A stretch of 54,117 bases of DNA, from positions 1 through 54,117 of the forward strand of contig JBFLYC010000025.1 in the NCBI GenBank assembly GCA_040756735.1, written 5' to 3'. Shown here one piece after another: positions 1 through 7,862 of the stretch (positions are counted from its first letter, which is position 1; each line of letters opens with the position of its first letter). Source of the stretch: JBFLYC01 sp040756735. Lineage in GTDB: Bacteria; Bacillota; DSM-16504; Desulfitibacterales; Desulfitibacteraceae. The position numbers and the translations under genes were made by a program. Below the pieces are notes generated by a model that did no database searches, was not told the DNA's origin, and worked only from the letters and a program-made list of their open reading frames with translations.

Positions 1-137
1 CCCCTGACACCCCCCCTGACACCCCAGAGAACCGTCCCCCTGACACCCCTGACACCCGAGGTGACAGAGAACCGTCCCCCTGTCACCTGAGGTGACAGAG
101 AACCGTCCCCCTGTCACCTCCTGCCCCTGTCACCTGG
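1..137. repeat. REP-like array, GTGACAG-arm subfamily
   Basis: The core AGAACCGTCCCC occurs three times. Two copies are perfect hairpins: GGTGACAG (60-67) pairs with CTGTCACC (80-87), and GGTGACAG (91-98) pairs with CTGTCACC (111-118). Each leaves the 12-nt core as the loop. Partial copies lie to the left, and the array may run off the window edge. It lies just beyond the stop of the minus-strand symporter gene, so it could act as its 3' hairpin. There is no T-tract, so it is not a classic intrinsic terminator. Confidence 0.85.
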
Positions 138-158
138 AGCAGTGCAGTAGTGCCTATC

Positions 159-1781
159 TTAAAACATTTGTTCAGGATACCTCAAAGCATTGACTTCTTC
201 TTGAATTTTTTGAGAAGGCGCCGGGTATGCCCTGGATACAAAATAGGTAGCAAGGAGGTTTGCCGGAACACCAAAGATCCCTGCTCCAGTATCTATAATG
301 CCAAAGAATGTAATTCCCAGGTACCTTGCCATAAAAATATACCCCATAGTTACAATTAAGCCTGTCAGCATTCCTGCAATAGCGCCCTGGGCATTAGCCC
401 TTTTCCACCAAACTCCCAGCAGCAGTACAGGGAAAAAGGTCCCAGCAGCTAAAGAAAATGCCCACGCTACTATTTGTGTAATAACACCTGGTGGATCCAA
501 GGCAACAATGCCAGCGATAATTGTGGCAACGGCAATAGATATACGGGCAACAAGCAGACGCATTTTTTCACCGGCTTGAGGGTTAATTATTCTATAATAA
601 ATATCATGGGCAAAGGAAGAAGAAATGGTAATTAACAGACCCCCTGCTGTAGACAAAGCTGCGGCCATGGCGCCGGCAGCAACCAAGCCTATGATAAAAA
701 CGCCCAGGTTAGCTATTTCTGGTGTTGCCATGACAACAATATCGTTACTAATAACAATTTCATTCCACTGCAGGATACCATCTTGATTGCCGTCAATTAA
801 TTTGAGCCTTCCTGTATCAACCCAGGATTTGGTCCATGCCGGTAAATCGGCAAAGGACCTTCCTGCTACTTGCGTCATTAAAATAAAGCGAGAAAACGCA
901 GCATAAGCTGGGGCACTGAGGTAAAGCAGTCCAATAAATACAATGGACCAGGCGCCGCTCCAGCGTGCAGCTTGCATTGTAGAGACAGTATAAAAGCGCA
1001 CTATAATATGGGGGAGAGCTGCCGTTCCGGCCATTAAACAGAATAACAGGGCTAAAAATTGAGCCTTGTTTGTTTTTACAAAGGGAGCATAATATTCAGT
1101 AAACCCTAAATCTTTATCTATTTCTCCAATTTTTGCAATAACCTCTCCATAAGAAATCCAGGGTAGGGGATTTCCTGTTATTTGCAAGGACATGAAAATA
1201 ACAGGAATTAAATAGGCGGTAATAAGTACAATGTACTGGGCCACCTGAATCCAGGTGATTCCTCTCATTCCGCCGAAGGTAGCATAAATGGCAATAACAG
1301 CCATACCAATAATAGTACCTATCATTGTATCAATCTCAAACAGGCGACCAATAACAACTCCAGCACCTGACAGTTGACCAACAATATATACGAAACTAAC
1401 AATCATAGTTGCTACCGCTGCAATGACCCTGGCTGTATGGCTGTCGAAACGGTCTCCAATAAATTCTGGAACAGTATACCTGCCAAATTTACGCAACTGG
1501 GGGGCAAGTAAAATTGTTAACAGCAGGTAACCCCCGGTCCAACCCATAATATAAGCCAATCCATCATAGCCCAAAAGCATAACTGTTCCCGCCATGCCAA
1601 TGTAGGAAGCAGCGCTCATCCAATCTGCTGCAGTAGCCATCCCATTCCACATTGGTGGTATTCCTCTGCTTGCCACATAAAAATCAGATACTTTCCTTGA
1701 TTGAAAATAGAGGGCAATGATTATATAAAGCAAAAAAGTAAGCAAAATTAAGGAAAGTGATACAAGGAATTGAGTGGACAT
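159..1781 (-). CDS. Sodium:solute symporter (SSS family, acetate/organic acid type), large subunit
   Basis: This 540-residue polytopic membrane protein of the sodium:solute symporter family most resembles the subgroup of cation/acetate symporters that work with a DUF4212 small subunit. The N-terminal helix is followed by a conserved stretch with the SSS signature (SDFYVASRGIPP, then NGMATAADWMSAASYIGMAG). About 13 membrane segments are visible. A GGAGG ribosome site lies nine bases before the ATG. The small-subunit gene ends 4 bp upstream, so the two are translationally coupled. The likely substrate is a short monocarboxylate such as acetate, but the sequence alone does not fix it. Transcription runs toward the repeat array at 1-137. 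Confidence 0.88.
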   Translation of the reverse strand: MSTQFLVSLSLILLTFLLYIIIALYFQSRKVSDFYVASRGIPPMWNGMATAADWMSAASYIGMAGTVMLLGYDGLAYIMGWTGGYLLLTILLAPQLRKFGRYTVPEFIGDRFDSHTARVIAAVATMIVSFVYIVGQLSGAGVVIGRLFEIDTMIGTIIGMAVIAIYATFGGMRGITWIQVAQYIVLITAYLIPVIFMSLQITGNPLPWISYGEVIAKIGEIDKDLGFTEYYAPFVKTNKAQFLALLFCLMAGTAALPHIIVRFYTVSTMQAARWSGAWSIVFIGLLYLSAPAYAAFSRFILMTQVAGRSFADLPAWTKSWVDTGRLKLIDGNQDGILQWNEIVISNDIVVMATPEIANLGVFIIGLVAAGAMAAALSTAGGLLITISSSFAHDIYYRIINPQAGEKMRLLVARISIAVATIIAGIVALDPPGVITQIVAWAFSLAAGTFFPVLLLGVWWKRANAQGAIAGMLTGLIVTMGYIFMARYLGITFFGIIDTGAGIFGVPANLLATYFVSRAYPAPSQKIQEEVNALRYPEQMF

Positions 1782-1785
1782 TTAT

Positions 1786-2049
1786 CTATTCCTCCAAACA
1801 GCTAAACTTCTTATCTATCTTGTCACTAATAATGGCATTTGCAAATAATAAAGCAATAAACACGAGTATAGCCCCTTGAGCCCCCATATAGTAATGTAAA
1901 GGCATTCCCAACACTGTAATGTCTACCAATCTTTCGGCAATGGAAACGCATCCGAAGGATACCAATGCCCAAATAGCAAAACAGCAACCAATAAAAACAT
2001 TTTTAACATAGAAATATCTTTCGTTAATACTTTTATTAATGTTTTTCAT
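1786..2049 (-). CDS. DUF4212 symporter small subunit
   Basis: This 87-residue protein has two membrane helices, around residues 15-40 and 50-75. The motif IWALVSFG followed later by YMGAQGAILVFIALLFA is typical of the DUF4212 family, the putative small subunit of sodium:solute symporters. It lies directly upstream of the large subunit in the same transcript. The ATG follows an AGGAGG site at a slightly long spacing of about 11 bases. Its biochemical role is not established; the assignment rests on family resemblance and invariable pairing. Confidence 0.82.
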   Translation of the reverse strand: MKNINKSINERYFYVKNVFIGCCFAIWALVSFGCVSIAERLVDITVLGMPLHYYMGAQGAILVFIALLFANAIISDKIDKKFSCLEE

Positions 2050-2157
2050 GAAATGATGAGCCTCCTTTTGATTATTTCAGTTTATTTTAGTATCTGAAAA
2101 GATTCTTTTGTTAAAAACGTGCCTAAAATGTTTAAAACAGTGTTTAAAATGCAAAAA

Positions 2158-2185
2158 AGCGGTTTCGATTGGCATCGAAACCGCT
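2158..2185 (-). terminator. Intrinsic terminator after the LytTR regulator gene
   Basis: A perfect 12-bp stem, AGCGGTTTCGAT (2158-2169) with ATCGAAACCGCT (2174-2185), has a 4-nt loop. Read on the minus strand it is followed by TTTTTT, the layout of a Rho-independent terminator for the gene ending at 2257. Confidence 0.85.
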
Positions 2186-2255
2186 GCTTAAATCCCCGCT
2201 GCTTAAATCCCCGCTGCTTAAATCCCCGCTGCTTAAATCCCCGCTGCTTAAATCC
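2181..2255. repeat. Five tandem copies of a 15-bp unit
   Basis: The unit CCGCTGCTTAAATCC is repeated five times without variation between the LytTR gene stop codon (2257) and its terminator. The first unit overlaps the right arm of the terminator stem, so the tract looks like slippage amplification of the terminator edge. Each unit contains CCGCT, so alternative pairings with the left arm are possible. Confidence 0.95.
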
Positions 2256-2256
2256 A

Positions 2257-3006
2257 TTAAATTTGGAGCATTTTCAGCAGATTTTTAGCTGCAGAACGGC
2301 TCACAGGTATTCTTGTCTTATTTTTATCTTTAAGTATGATAGTATAAGCCCCATTAAACCAGGGGACTATTTCTCCTACATAATATAGATTCACAAGATA
2401 ACTGCGATGGGAACGAAAAAAATTGTAAGGACTTAGTTTCTCCTCTAAATTTTGTAAGGTTAATTTAGTTTTGTAGACGTTATCCTCGGTATAGACCTGA
2501 ACCATGCGTTCTTCACGAACTAAATAATATATTGTTTTTGGATCAACAACAAAGAGCCGTTCTCCATCGTCCAGTAAAAGTTTAGAGATTTTCGAAGCAT
2601 GAATTTTGTCTTTAACAGCTCCTTGACTGATATTTTGCTCCTTGAATTCTTTACGTATTCTATCTAATGTTTCTTGTAATCTGTTATCCCCATAAGGTTT
2701 TAATAAATAATCAATGGCATTTAGCCCAAATGCCTCAACTGCATACTCATCATAAGCAGTAGTAAAAACAATCAGAGGTGATTTTTTTTGTGCCTTCAAG
2801 TATTTTGCTACCTCCATGCCTTTAAGTCCTGGCATTTGAATATCCACGAAAATTACATTTGGGTGATAATTCTCAAAAAATTCTAATAGTTCTTTGCCAT
2901 TTGTAGCACTGGGGCATAGTATAAGGTCCTCATGCTGGCTTAATAAATATTCCAGCTCTTTTCGAGGCATTGTTTCATCTTCAGCAATCATCACTTTTAT
3001 TTTCAT
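2257..3006 (-). CDS. LytTR-family response regulator
   Basis: A response regulator of 249 residues. Residues 1-120 form a receiver domain with the acidic patch near residue 10, phospho-acceptor Asp55 in VIFVDIQMPG, the conserved Thr in FTTAYDE and Lys in LLKPYGD. Residues about 145-249 form a LytTR DNA-binding domain (FFRSHRSYLVN). I chose the ATG at 3006 over an upstream in-frame start at 3030 because GGAGG lies 8-9 bases before it. No histidine kinase gene is adjacent within the window. The likely target is the symporter pair downstream on the same strand, although the terminator at 2158 separates the transcripts. That link is inferred from position. Confidence 0.88.
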   Translation of the reverse strand: MKIKVMIAEDETMPRKELEYLLSQHEDLILCPSATNGKELLEFFENYHPNVIFVDIQMPGLKGMEVAKYLKAQKKSPLIVFTTAYDEYAVEAFGLNAIDYLLKPYGDNRLQETLDRIRKEFKEQNISQGAVKDKIHASKISKLLLDDGERLFVVDPKTIYYLVREERMVQVYTEDNVYKTKLTLQNLEEKLSPYNFFRSHRSYLVNLYYVGEIVPWFNGAYTIILKDKNKTRIPVSRSAAKNLLKMLQI

Positions 3007-3273
3007 AGGAGCACACCTCCAGTATTTCACCTTCTATTATAGTAAGTGACAAGTTAGATGTCACCTTATTTGTGCAGTGGAGCAGTGTTTGACCTACCGG
3101 CAGTTTCCGAATTATCAATGAAAATTGGAAGTAATAATCCTAAATTATGGAAGAAATTTAATCGATACCATAGTAAATACAAATAATTGGGTACATACCC
3201 GTTCCGCATTTATGTCCTGACTTGCTTATCATACACTCATGTTGAGACTAAAATTAACCGAGGAGGAATCAAC
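3007..3273. other. Intergenic region, no gene seen
   Basis: About 270 bp between the divergent regulator gene and the debris zone. It holds the AGGAGG site of the regulator at its left edge and a small GGGTA/TACCC inverted repeat near 3189-3200. I see no convincing promoter. Confidence 0.4.
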
Positions 3274-3372
3274 ATGAGGGATCAAAAGAAAGCAGAAGAG
3301 CTTGCCATGCAAAGAGTTCAACTTTTATCTCCACTTCTGCAGGAAGGGTTGGATATGGCAAAACTATACTAA
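3274..3372 (+). pseudogene. N-terminal fragment of a transposase (probable)
   Basis: A strong ribosome site (GAGGAGGAATC) precedes an ATG and 32 codons reading MRDQKKAEELAMQR, VQLLSPLLQEGLDMAKLY, then a stop. The sequence is like the N-terminal lead-in of Mu/IS481-type DDE transposases, which continue for several hundred residues. Nothing of the catalytic domain follows. I read it as a truncated remnant; the family assignment is from memory of similar N-termini and is tentative. Confidence 0.4.
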
Positions 3373-3416
3373 TGTATGATATATCTATAATATAAAAAGG
3401 TCATTGGAGGATGGAA

Positions 3417-3611
3417 ATGTATCTGGATAGAATAGAAACAACGCCTGGAGTATTACATGGCAAAGCAAGAATAAAAGGAACAAGAATAGCTGTTTACATG
3501 ATTTTAGAAATGTTAGCAGGAGGATATTCCAATGAAGATATAAAAGCTTGTTTGGAATATGCTGCTTTGGCAGCACGAGAAGAAGTATATTCTTTGGAGG
3601 CTAATTCATGA
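3417..3611 (+). CDS. DUF433 antitoxin-like protein, internally shortened
   Basis: This 64-residue protein has the DUF433 signature (GKARIKGTRIAVYMILEMLAGGYSNEDI, here in two parts) and the family end motif LEYAALAAREE. In typical members about a dozen residues (a proline-rich loop and a helix) lie between these two blocks. They are missing here, so an in-frame deletion is likely. The start at 3417 has GGAGG six bases before it. The TGA stop overlaps the next ATG (ATGA), the usual coupling of a DUF433 antitoxin with a DUF5615 PIN-like toxin, but that toxin gene is broken right after its start. Confidence 0.6.
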   Translation: MYLDRIETTPGVLHGKARIKGTRIAVYMILEMLAGGYSNEDIKACLEYAALAAREEVYSLEANS

Positions 3612-4081
3612 GATTTTTTGCAGATGTAGGCGGTCTGGTCGGAAGTAATTATGGCAATATAACAGACTCTTATGCTACAGGAGAAGTTGCTGGAGAAAAT
3701 AATGTGGGGGGAATAGCTGGCAGCAATTTTGGGAATATAAATAAAACCTATAGCGCATCAGTTGTAACTGGAAATACCAATGTAGGAGGTTTGATAGGAA
3801 ATTTTGAAGGCTACCTCGCAAGTAGGAAGTAATTAAGCCGCCCTCATGTAGGAGGTTTGATAGGAAATTTTGAAGGAGGATCATATCTAGATTCTTATCA
3901 TGATGAAACAGGTCAGTCTATTTCTATTGGGAATACTGGTACTAGTGACAGAGCACGTAACACAGCTGCAATGGTGCAGCAGGACAGCTATGTTGGTTGG
4001 GATTTTGATGATGTTTGGGGAATTATAGAAGGAGAAAGGTATCCATATTTGCAGCGGAAGGGTAGTGAAAACATCCCTTAG
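3608..4081 (+). pseudogene. Toxin start fused to a GLUG-repeat protein remnant
   Basis: The first six codons, MRFFAD, match the usual start of DUF5615 toxins that follow DUF433 antitoxins. The frame then switches directly to GLUG repeats (GGLVGSNYGNITDSYATGEV and similar), so two unrelated genes appear joined. A TAA at 3830-3832 interrupts the frame inside a 66-bp insertion bounded by 31-bp direct repeats (3780-3810 and 3846-3876). Removing 66 bp restores one open frame to 4081. The end (WDFDDVWGI then GERYPYL) is the normal C-terminus of GLUG-repeat surface proteins. No signal peptide remains. Confidence 0.65.
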
Positions 4082-4585
4082 ATGGCAATGGGAAAACTAT
4101 TAGTAATCTTCGTATTCATCGTCCAGAAACTGACCTTGTTGGGCTCTTTGGACTGTTTTAACGAAGCCGTAGTGGTGGGTTTAGGAGACGCTACCGGTGG
4201 TCTAGTCGGATGTAATGAAGTGCATATCTTTTATTCCTATAGTACTGGTGATGTCCTAGGGGAAGGGGACAATACGGGCGGCCTGGTAGGTTATAATCGG
4301 AGGCGTATCTTAGACTGTTACAGTCTATCAAATGTTAATGGAATAAATAATACTGGAGGACTTGTTGGACGAGTTCATGGTATTGCTTGTACCTATCTTT
4401 TACTAGGTGTACTCTCCTGCTCCTGTTTTCTGAGGGGTTCTCATAATGTACAATCATACATCAACCATGTTGGGGGAGGGGTTTTGATAATTATATGGTT
4501 GATAGTACTTTTATCCGCTATCTTTTATACTGTCTGCATGGTTCTCTTTTTTAAAGCTCTTAAAACAATAAAGATGGTCAGGTAG
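4082..4585 (+). pseudogene. Second GLUG-repeat fragment with a hydrophobic tail
   Basis: A 167-residue open frame begins immediately after the previous stop. Residues about 38-100 contain two or three GLUG-type units (GGLVGCNEV, GGLVGYNRR, GGLVGRVHG). The tail from about residue 130 is one membrane helix. The first 30 residues look non-native and there is no clear ribosome site. It is probably another decayed piece of the same or a related surface protein; independent expression is doubtful. Confidence 0.5.
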
Positions 4586-4802
4586 AAAAAGGAAAAGGGG
4601 AAGGTGCGACCATCAGACTTCCTCTTTTTAAAACAACCACATGATTAGTGTTGACTGCCCTCATCCCATATTTCATATATTCTTATGATGATATCATCTT
4701 CTGCCTTTATTTTATTATCTCTATTAAAACGTCATAATAAGGCTTTCGTTTTCTTTTGTATTTAGTTATAATTGGATTAGGAAATAATTAGGAGTGGTTA
4801 GA

Positions 4803-5156
4803 TTGAGTTTTGAGGATAAAATTCTTAACTATTTGGCTGAAATACATCAAAAGATTACAGGTATCGAGAATGAAGTAGCTGGTGTTAAAGCTGAAGTAGC
4901 TGGTGTTAAAGCTGAAGTAGCTGGTGTTAAAACTGAAGTAGCTGGTGTTAAAACTGAAGTAGCTGGTGTTAAAGCTGAAGTAGCTCACATTAAAAAGACT
5001 GTTATTAATATTGAAAATAGCCATGGAGAAAAATTGTCAGCATTGTTTGATGGTTATGAGCATAATACTAAAGCAATCAAGGAACTTAGCAAAGATGTTA
5101 AATCATTAGAAAAGAGAGTTGCAACTCAGGAGATAAAATTACAATTAATTAAATAG
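4803..5156 (+). CDS. Coiled-coil protein with identical heptad repeats
   Basis: A 117-residue soluble protein. After about 25 residues (SFEDKILNYLAEIHQKITG), a heptad of the type EVAGVKA is repeated five times, followed by a further coiled-coil half. The DNA repeat is a near-perfect 21-bp unit (about 4871-4984), so it expanded recently. I prefer the TTG start at 4803, eight bases after AGGAG; the GTG at 4794 overlaps that site. Related small coiled-coil proteins are common in Clostridia with no known function. Another of the same design lies at 32700. Confidence 0.65.
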   Translation: MSFEDKILNYLAEIHQKITGIENEVAGVKAEVAGVKAEVAGVKTEVAGVKTEVAGVKAEVAHIKKTVINIENSHGEKLSALFDGYEHNTKAIKELSKDVKSLEKRVATQEIKLQLIK

Positions 5157-5345
5157 CAGCCATTTTTTATTGCAATGACATATTATCCTTGATATGCTAA
5201 AAATACAAAGAGCGGTAAATGTTAATAGGGAAATGCCCATTGAAAGCAGCAGGTTTATCCTTTTAACGGCACAAAGTGCTCCTTGAATTAAAAACAATAG
5301 AGGAAATAGCCACAATAGAGATACAACAAAGATACCATGGGCCAA
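5145..5345 (-). CDS. Small hydrophobic membrane protein, start uncertain or frameshifted
   Basis: A minus-strand frame encodes about three membrane segments (FVVSLLWLFPLLFLIQGALC; LLSMGISLLTFTALCIF). The frame is open further upstream to about 5437 and stays hydrophobic, but without a good start codon. A neighbouring frame supplies a plausible start region behind the GGAGGGGG at the end of the upstream gene, so a one-base frameshift near 5415 is possible. It could be the last gene of a two-gene unit with 5453-5914. Confidence is low. Confidence 0.35.
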   Translation of the reverse strand: MAHGIFVVSLLWLFPLLFLIQGALCAVKRINLLLSMGISLLTFTALCIFSISRIICHCNKKWLLFN

Positions 5346-5452
5346 GCTGCCAATGTCTGCAAAGATATTTGTAAATGATAAGATTGTAATTATAATTATT
5401 GCTAAAAAGATGGGAAAACAGCAGTGATTATAGCGCTGGATTTAATGTTAAT

Positions 5453-5914
5453 TTAAACCCCCTCCTCTTTTTTTGCCAGACGTCTTTGGAAGTATAAGAA
5501 TATTGGGAAGGGAATAATTATCCATCCAAAGCTTTTAATCAGGTTGTTTTTGGCCCTGGAAACCTGACGTTCTTTTTCTGCTTCAACCATGGCATCGTAT
5601 CTTGCCCTTAGCTCTTCCTGGGATAGCTCTGGCCTATCTGTGCCTTCGCCAGGAGGCTTTTCCGGCATGCCCCATCTTTGGAACTCATCAAAGGTTTGAT
5701 AATAGGGTGTTGGTGCAACTATATCTGCAACTGCCATGAAAGCTGCCACACTTCCGCCAATAGTCATCATTAGGGTTGCAAATAAGACCAAATAGATATA
5801 GACATTTTTTATCACATCTTCTCCTCCTTCTTTTTCAGTGTTAAATTTGACTCCTACAATTAAAAGCAAAATCAAGGCAATAATTACTACAGGTACAATA
5901 AGTGATACAATCAT
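5453..5914 (-). CDS. Membrane protein, DUF5671-like
   Basis: A 153-residue protein with an N-terminal helix (IVSLIVPVVIIALILLLIVG), a second helix (YIYLVLFATLMMTIGGSVAA) and a C-terminal helix (WIIIPFPIFLYF) before a basic tail. Between helices two and three is a charged segment rich in Glu and Arg. The YLYLVLFATLMM-type motif resembles DUF5671 membrane proteins of unknown function. The start at 5914 was chosen because GGAG lies eight bases before that ATG; an earlier TTG at 5950 has no site. Confidence 0.55.
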   Translation of the reverse strand: MIVSLIVPVVIIALILLLIVGVKFNTEKEGGEDVIKNVYIYLVLFATLMMTIGGSVAAFMAVADIVAPTPYYQTFDEFQRWGMPEKPPGEGTDRPELSQEELRARYDAMVEAEKERQVSRAKNNLIKSFGWIIIPFPIFLYFQRRLAKKEEGV

Positions 5915-6109
5915 ATTTTCAACTCCAAATTCATTTTTTAGTTCAAGCAAGTTTGCAAAAATAAAGCCATGGTAAAGGTTAGAACAGGCCTTCTTAATCT
6001 ATATAGACGAAAAAAATTGTCTATAGTTTCATAGTTTCAATGGAAAATGAAAATAAAAATCCTTTTTTCAAAGAATAATTCTAACTCCAATTTTACTATA
6101 TTGTGAAGT

Positions 6110-6240
6110 TATATGCGAAGATTTTTTTGGAGTAACGGCGATGAGGTTTGTAGACTTTGAAGGTCAGGCAATGCAAAAGCCAAATAATCAGTTTGGCTAT
6201 ATTGACAAAGCAAGGTGCTTAATGCGGTAGGCACCTTTTT
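6110..6240 (+). promoter_or_regulatory. Gene-less leader ending in an intrinsic terminator
   Basis: The hairpin AAGGTGC (6212-6218) with GCACCTT (6231-6237), running into a T-tract, is a plus-strand terminator although no plus-strand gene lies upstream after 5156. Before it, AGCCAAA (6179-6185) can pair with TTTGGCT (6191-6197). A structured region plus terminator about 340 bp before the DUF418 gene suggests an attenuated leader or a small RNA. No known riboswitch consensus fits well. The rest of 5915-6346 shows no other feature. Confidence 0.35.
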
Positions 6241-6346
6241 TGCTGGTTTTTATAACAAGTGGATAAGTTATGGCTGAATTTAAGGTTTATATGTTGATTG
6301 TAAAAGGTTGCCAGACAAGCCAAAACGGGTTTAAAAGAGGTTTTAA

Positions 6347-6502
6347 GTGATAAGTAGGGGAAATTTTGAAGGAAAAAGCATCCCTAATCTTATTGGGAAA
6401 GATTTAAAATCTGGCGAGGGTTGGGATGAACAAAGGGCGAAGCTCTTCCTAGAAAGGGAAAAGCGGATCCATCTTGAGCAGGCAGCCTTGAGTGGAGCAT
6501 AG
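6347..6502 (+). CDS. Possible small ORF, 51 residues
   Basis: A GTG start with AGAGG six bases upstream opens a 51-codon frame. The product is charged and helical in its second half (WDEQRAKLFLEREKRIHLEQ). This resembles the lead-in of some HTH antitoxins but stops before any DNA-binding domain. It may be a remnant or a real small protein. No function is proposed. Confidence 0.3.
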   Translation: MISRGNFEGKSIPNLIGKDLKSGEGWDEQRAKLFLEREKRIHLEQAALSGA

Positions 6503-6587
6503 CTTTAGACAGAGTATATTGTCTTCATCCCATGGTGCGTGGTATAATTTGCCTGTTAATAATTGGTATGGCGTCTAAAATTTGAGT

Positions 6588-7862
6588 ATGGGGAAATCAA
6601 AGGGGGATGTTGAGTTGCTAGGACCTGTTCAATTGCATGAGAGAATTGCAGTACTGGATGTTATACGGGGTTTTGCGCTTTTAGGGATTTTAATCGTAAA
6701 TATGGCGTATTTTAGTTATCCCATCATGTATATGGAAATAGTTGGAACAAAAATGTGGACAGCTGTTTGGGATAAAGCTGTTTTGGCAGTAATCAATCTT
6801 TTTATTGAAGGAAAGTTTTATTCAATGTTTTCTTTTCTCTTTGGCCTTGGTTTTATCATTTTCCTTGAAAGGGCTAAGCAGAGAAGTAAAAGGCCCATAT
6901 TGCTGTTTTATAGGAGGCTGCTCATATTATTTTGTATTGGATTAATCCATGCCTTTTTTATCTGGTTTGGAGATATTCTTGTTTCATATGCAGTACTTGG
7001 TTTCTTGCTGCCTCTTTTTTTCAATCGTAAACCCAAGACAATACTTATCTGGGTCATTATTTTCTTCATGTTTGCAATACTGCCCGTAGTGCTGATGGCA
7101 GCATCTTCGTCCATGGGAGGGCAAGAGTATTATGCTGCCTATATGCAGGAGTTTATTGGCGCCATGGAAAAAAATATAGAAAATTCAATTTATGCCTATA
7201 GCCAGGGTTCCTTCGGAGAGCTCATGGCTCAACGTACTGCTGATACACTTTTTACCTATAATTATTTCTTCTTTGCAGCGCCCCTTATTTTCCCCATGTT
7301 TCTATTTGGAGTCTATGCGGGCAAGAAGAAAATTCTCCATGATATTCCAGGCAACATAGACTTTATTAAAAAGGTTTGGAAATGGGGTTTGATTATAGGT
7401 TTAACAATGAGCATTGTGAAATATGCCAGCGGACTAATGGTGGATCCTCTTCAGGCTTCAATGTATGATTTAATCGCCATAATTGCCCAAGTATTAGGGG
7501 ATCCGGCTTTAAGCATGTTCTACGTGTCTTCTTTAGTGTTGTTATGCCAAAACAAACTGTGGCTTGAGCGGTTGACTCCCCTGGCAAAGGCCGGCAGGAT
7601 GGCGCTAAGTAACTATCTTTTTCAATCTATAGTCTGCACAACAATTTTTTACAGTTATGGACTGGCGCTTTATGGCAGGATGGGTCCTGCTGCAGGGCTA
7701 GTTTTGACTGGAGTGATATTTGCTGCTCAAGTTATTATTAGTGGGTTATGGTTTAATAAATTCCGGTTTGGCCCCATGGAATGGCTGTGGCGCACTCTCA
7801 CCTATGGCAAGGTGCAGAAGATGTCAATAATGGCAAGTGGGGATAAATCAGAAGCGTGCTAG
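6588..7862 (+). CDS. DUF418/YeiB-family membrane protein
   Basis: A 424-residue protein with about ten membrane helices. The N-terminal block RIAVLDVIRGFALLGILIVN is the hallmark of the family, and the C-terminal half contains the DUF418 domain (PLAKAGRMALSNYLFQSIV, RMGP, FRFGPMEWLWR). The family is thought to include membrane proteins acting on envelope substrates; no reaction is established. The start could be the ATG at 6588 or the TTG at 6582; neither has a good ribosome site. The 3' end overlaps the convergent lysozyme gene by 15 bp. Confidence 0.82.
   Translation: MGKSKGDVELLGPVQLHERIAVLDVIRGFALLGILIVNMAYFSYPIMYMEIVGTKMWTAVWDKAVLAVINLFIEGKFYSMFSFLFGLGFIIFLERAKQRSKRPILLFYRRLLILFCIGLIHAFFIWFGDILVSYAVLGFLLPLFFNRKPKTILIWVIIFFMFAILPVVLMAASSSMGGQEYYAAYMQEFIGAMEKNIENSIYAYSQGSFGELMAQRTADTLFTYNYFFFAAPLIFPMFLFGVYAGKKKILHDIPGNIDFIKKVWKWGLIIGLTMSIVKYASGLMVDPLQASMYDLIAIIAQVLGDPALSMFYVSSLVLLCQNKLWLERLTPLAKAGRMALSNYLFQSIVCTTIFYSYGLALYGRMGPAAGLVLTGVIFAAQVIISGLWFNKFRFGPMEWLWRTLTYGKVQKMSIMASGDKSEAC

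Noticed and set aside
2119..2388. Plus-strand frame with repeated CLNPR
   Set aside because: It is a translation of the 15-bp tandem repeat and terminator, with no coding features.
3187..3273. Upstream part of the frame containing the transposase scrap
   Set aside because: The strong GAGGAGG site and family-like residues begin only at 3274; the earlier 29 codons look like intergenic sequence.
4788..5024. Minus-strand frame with NTSYFSF repeats
   Set aside because: It is the antisense reading of the 21-bp heptad repeat of the gene at 4803.
6120..6240. Possible c-di-GMP (GEMM-I) riboswitch
   Set aside because: Fragments such as GACAAAGC and GCGGTAG recall the motif, but the conserved GACGCAAAGCC, tetraloop and receptor are not present, so I only call an unassigned leader.
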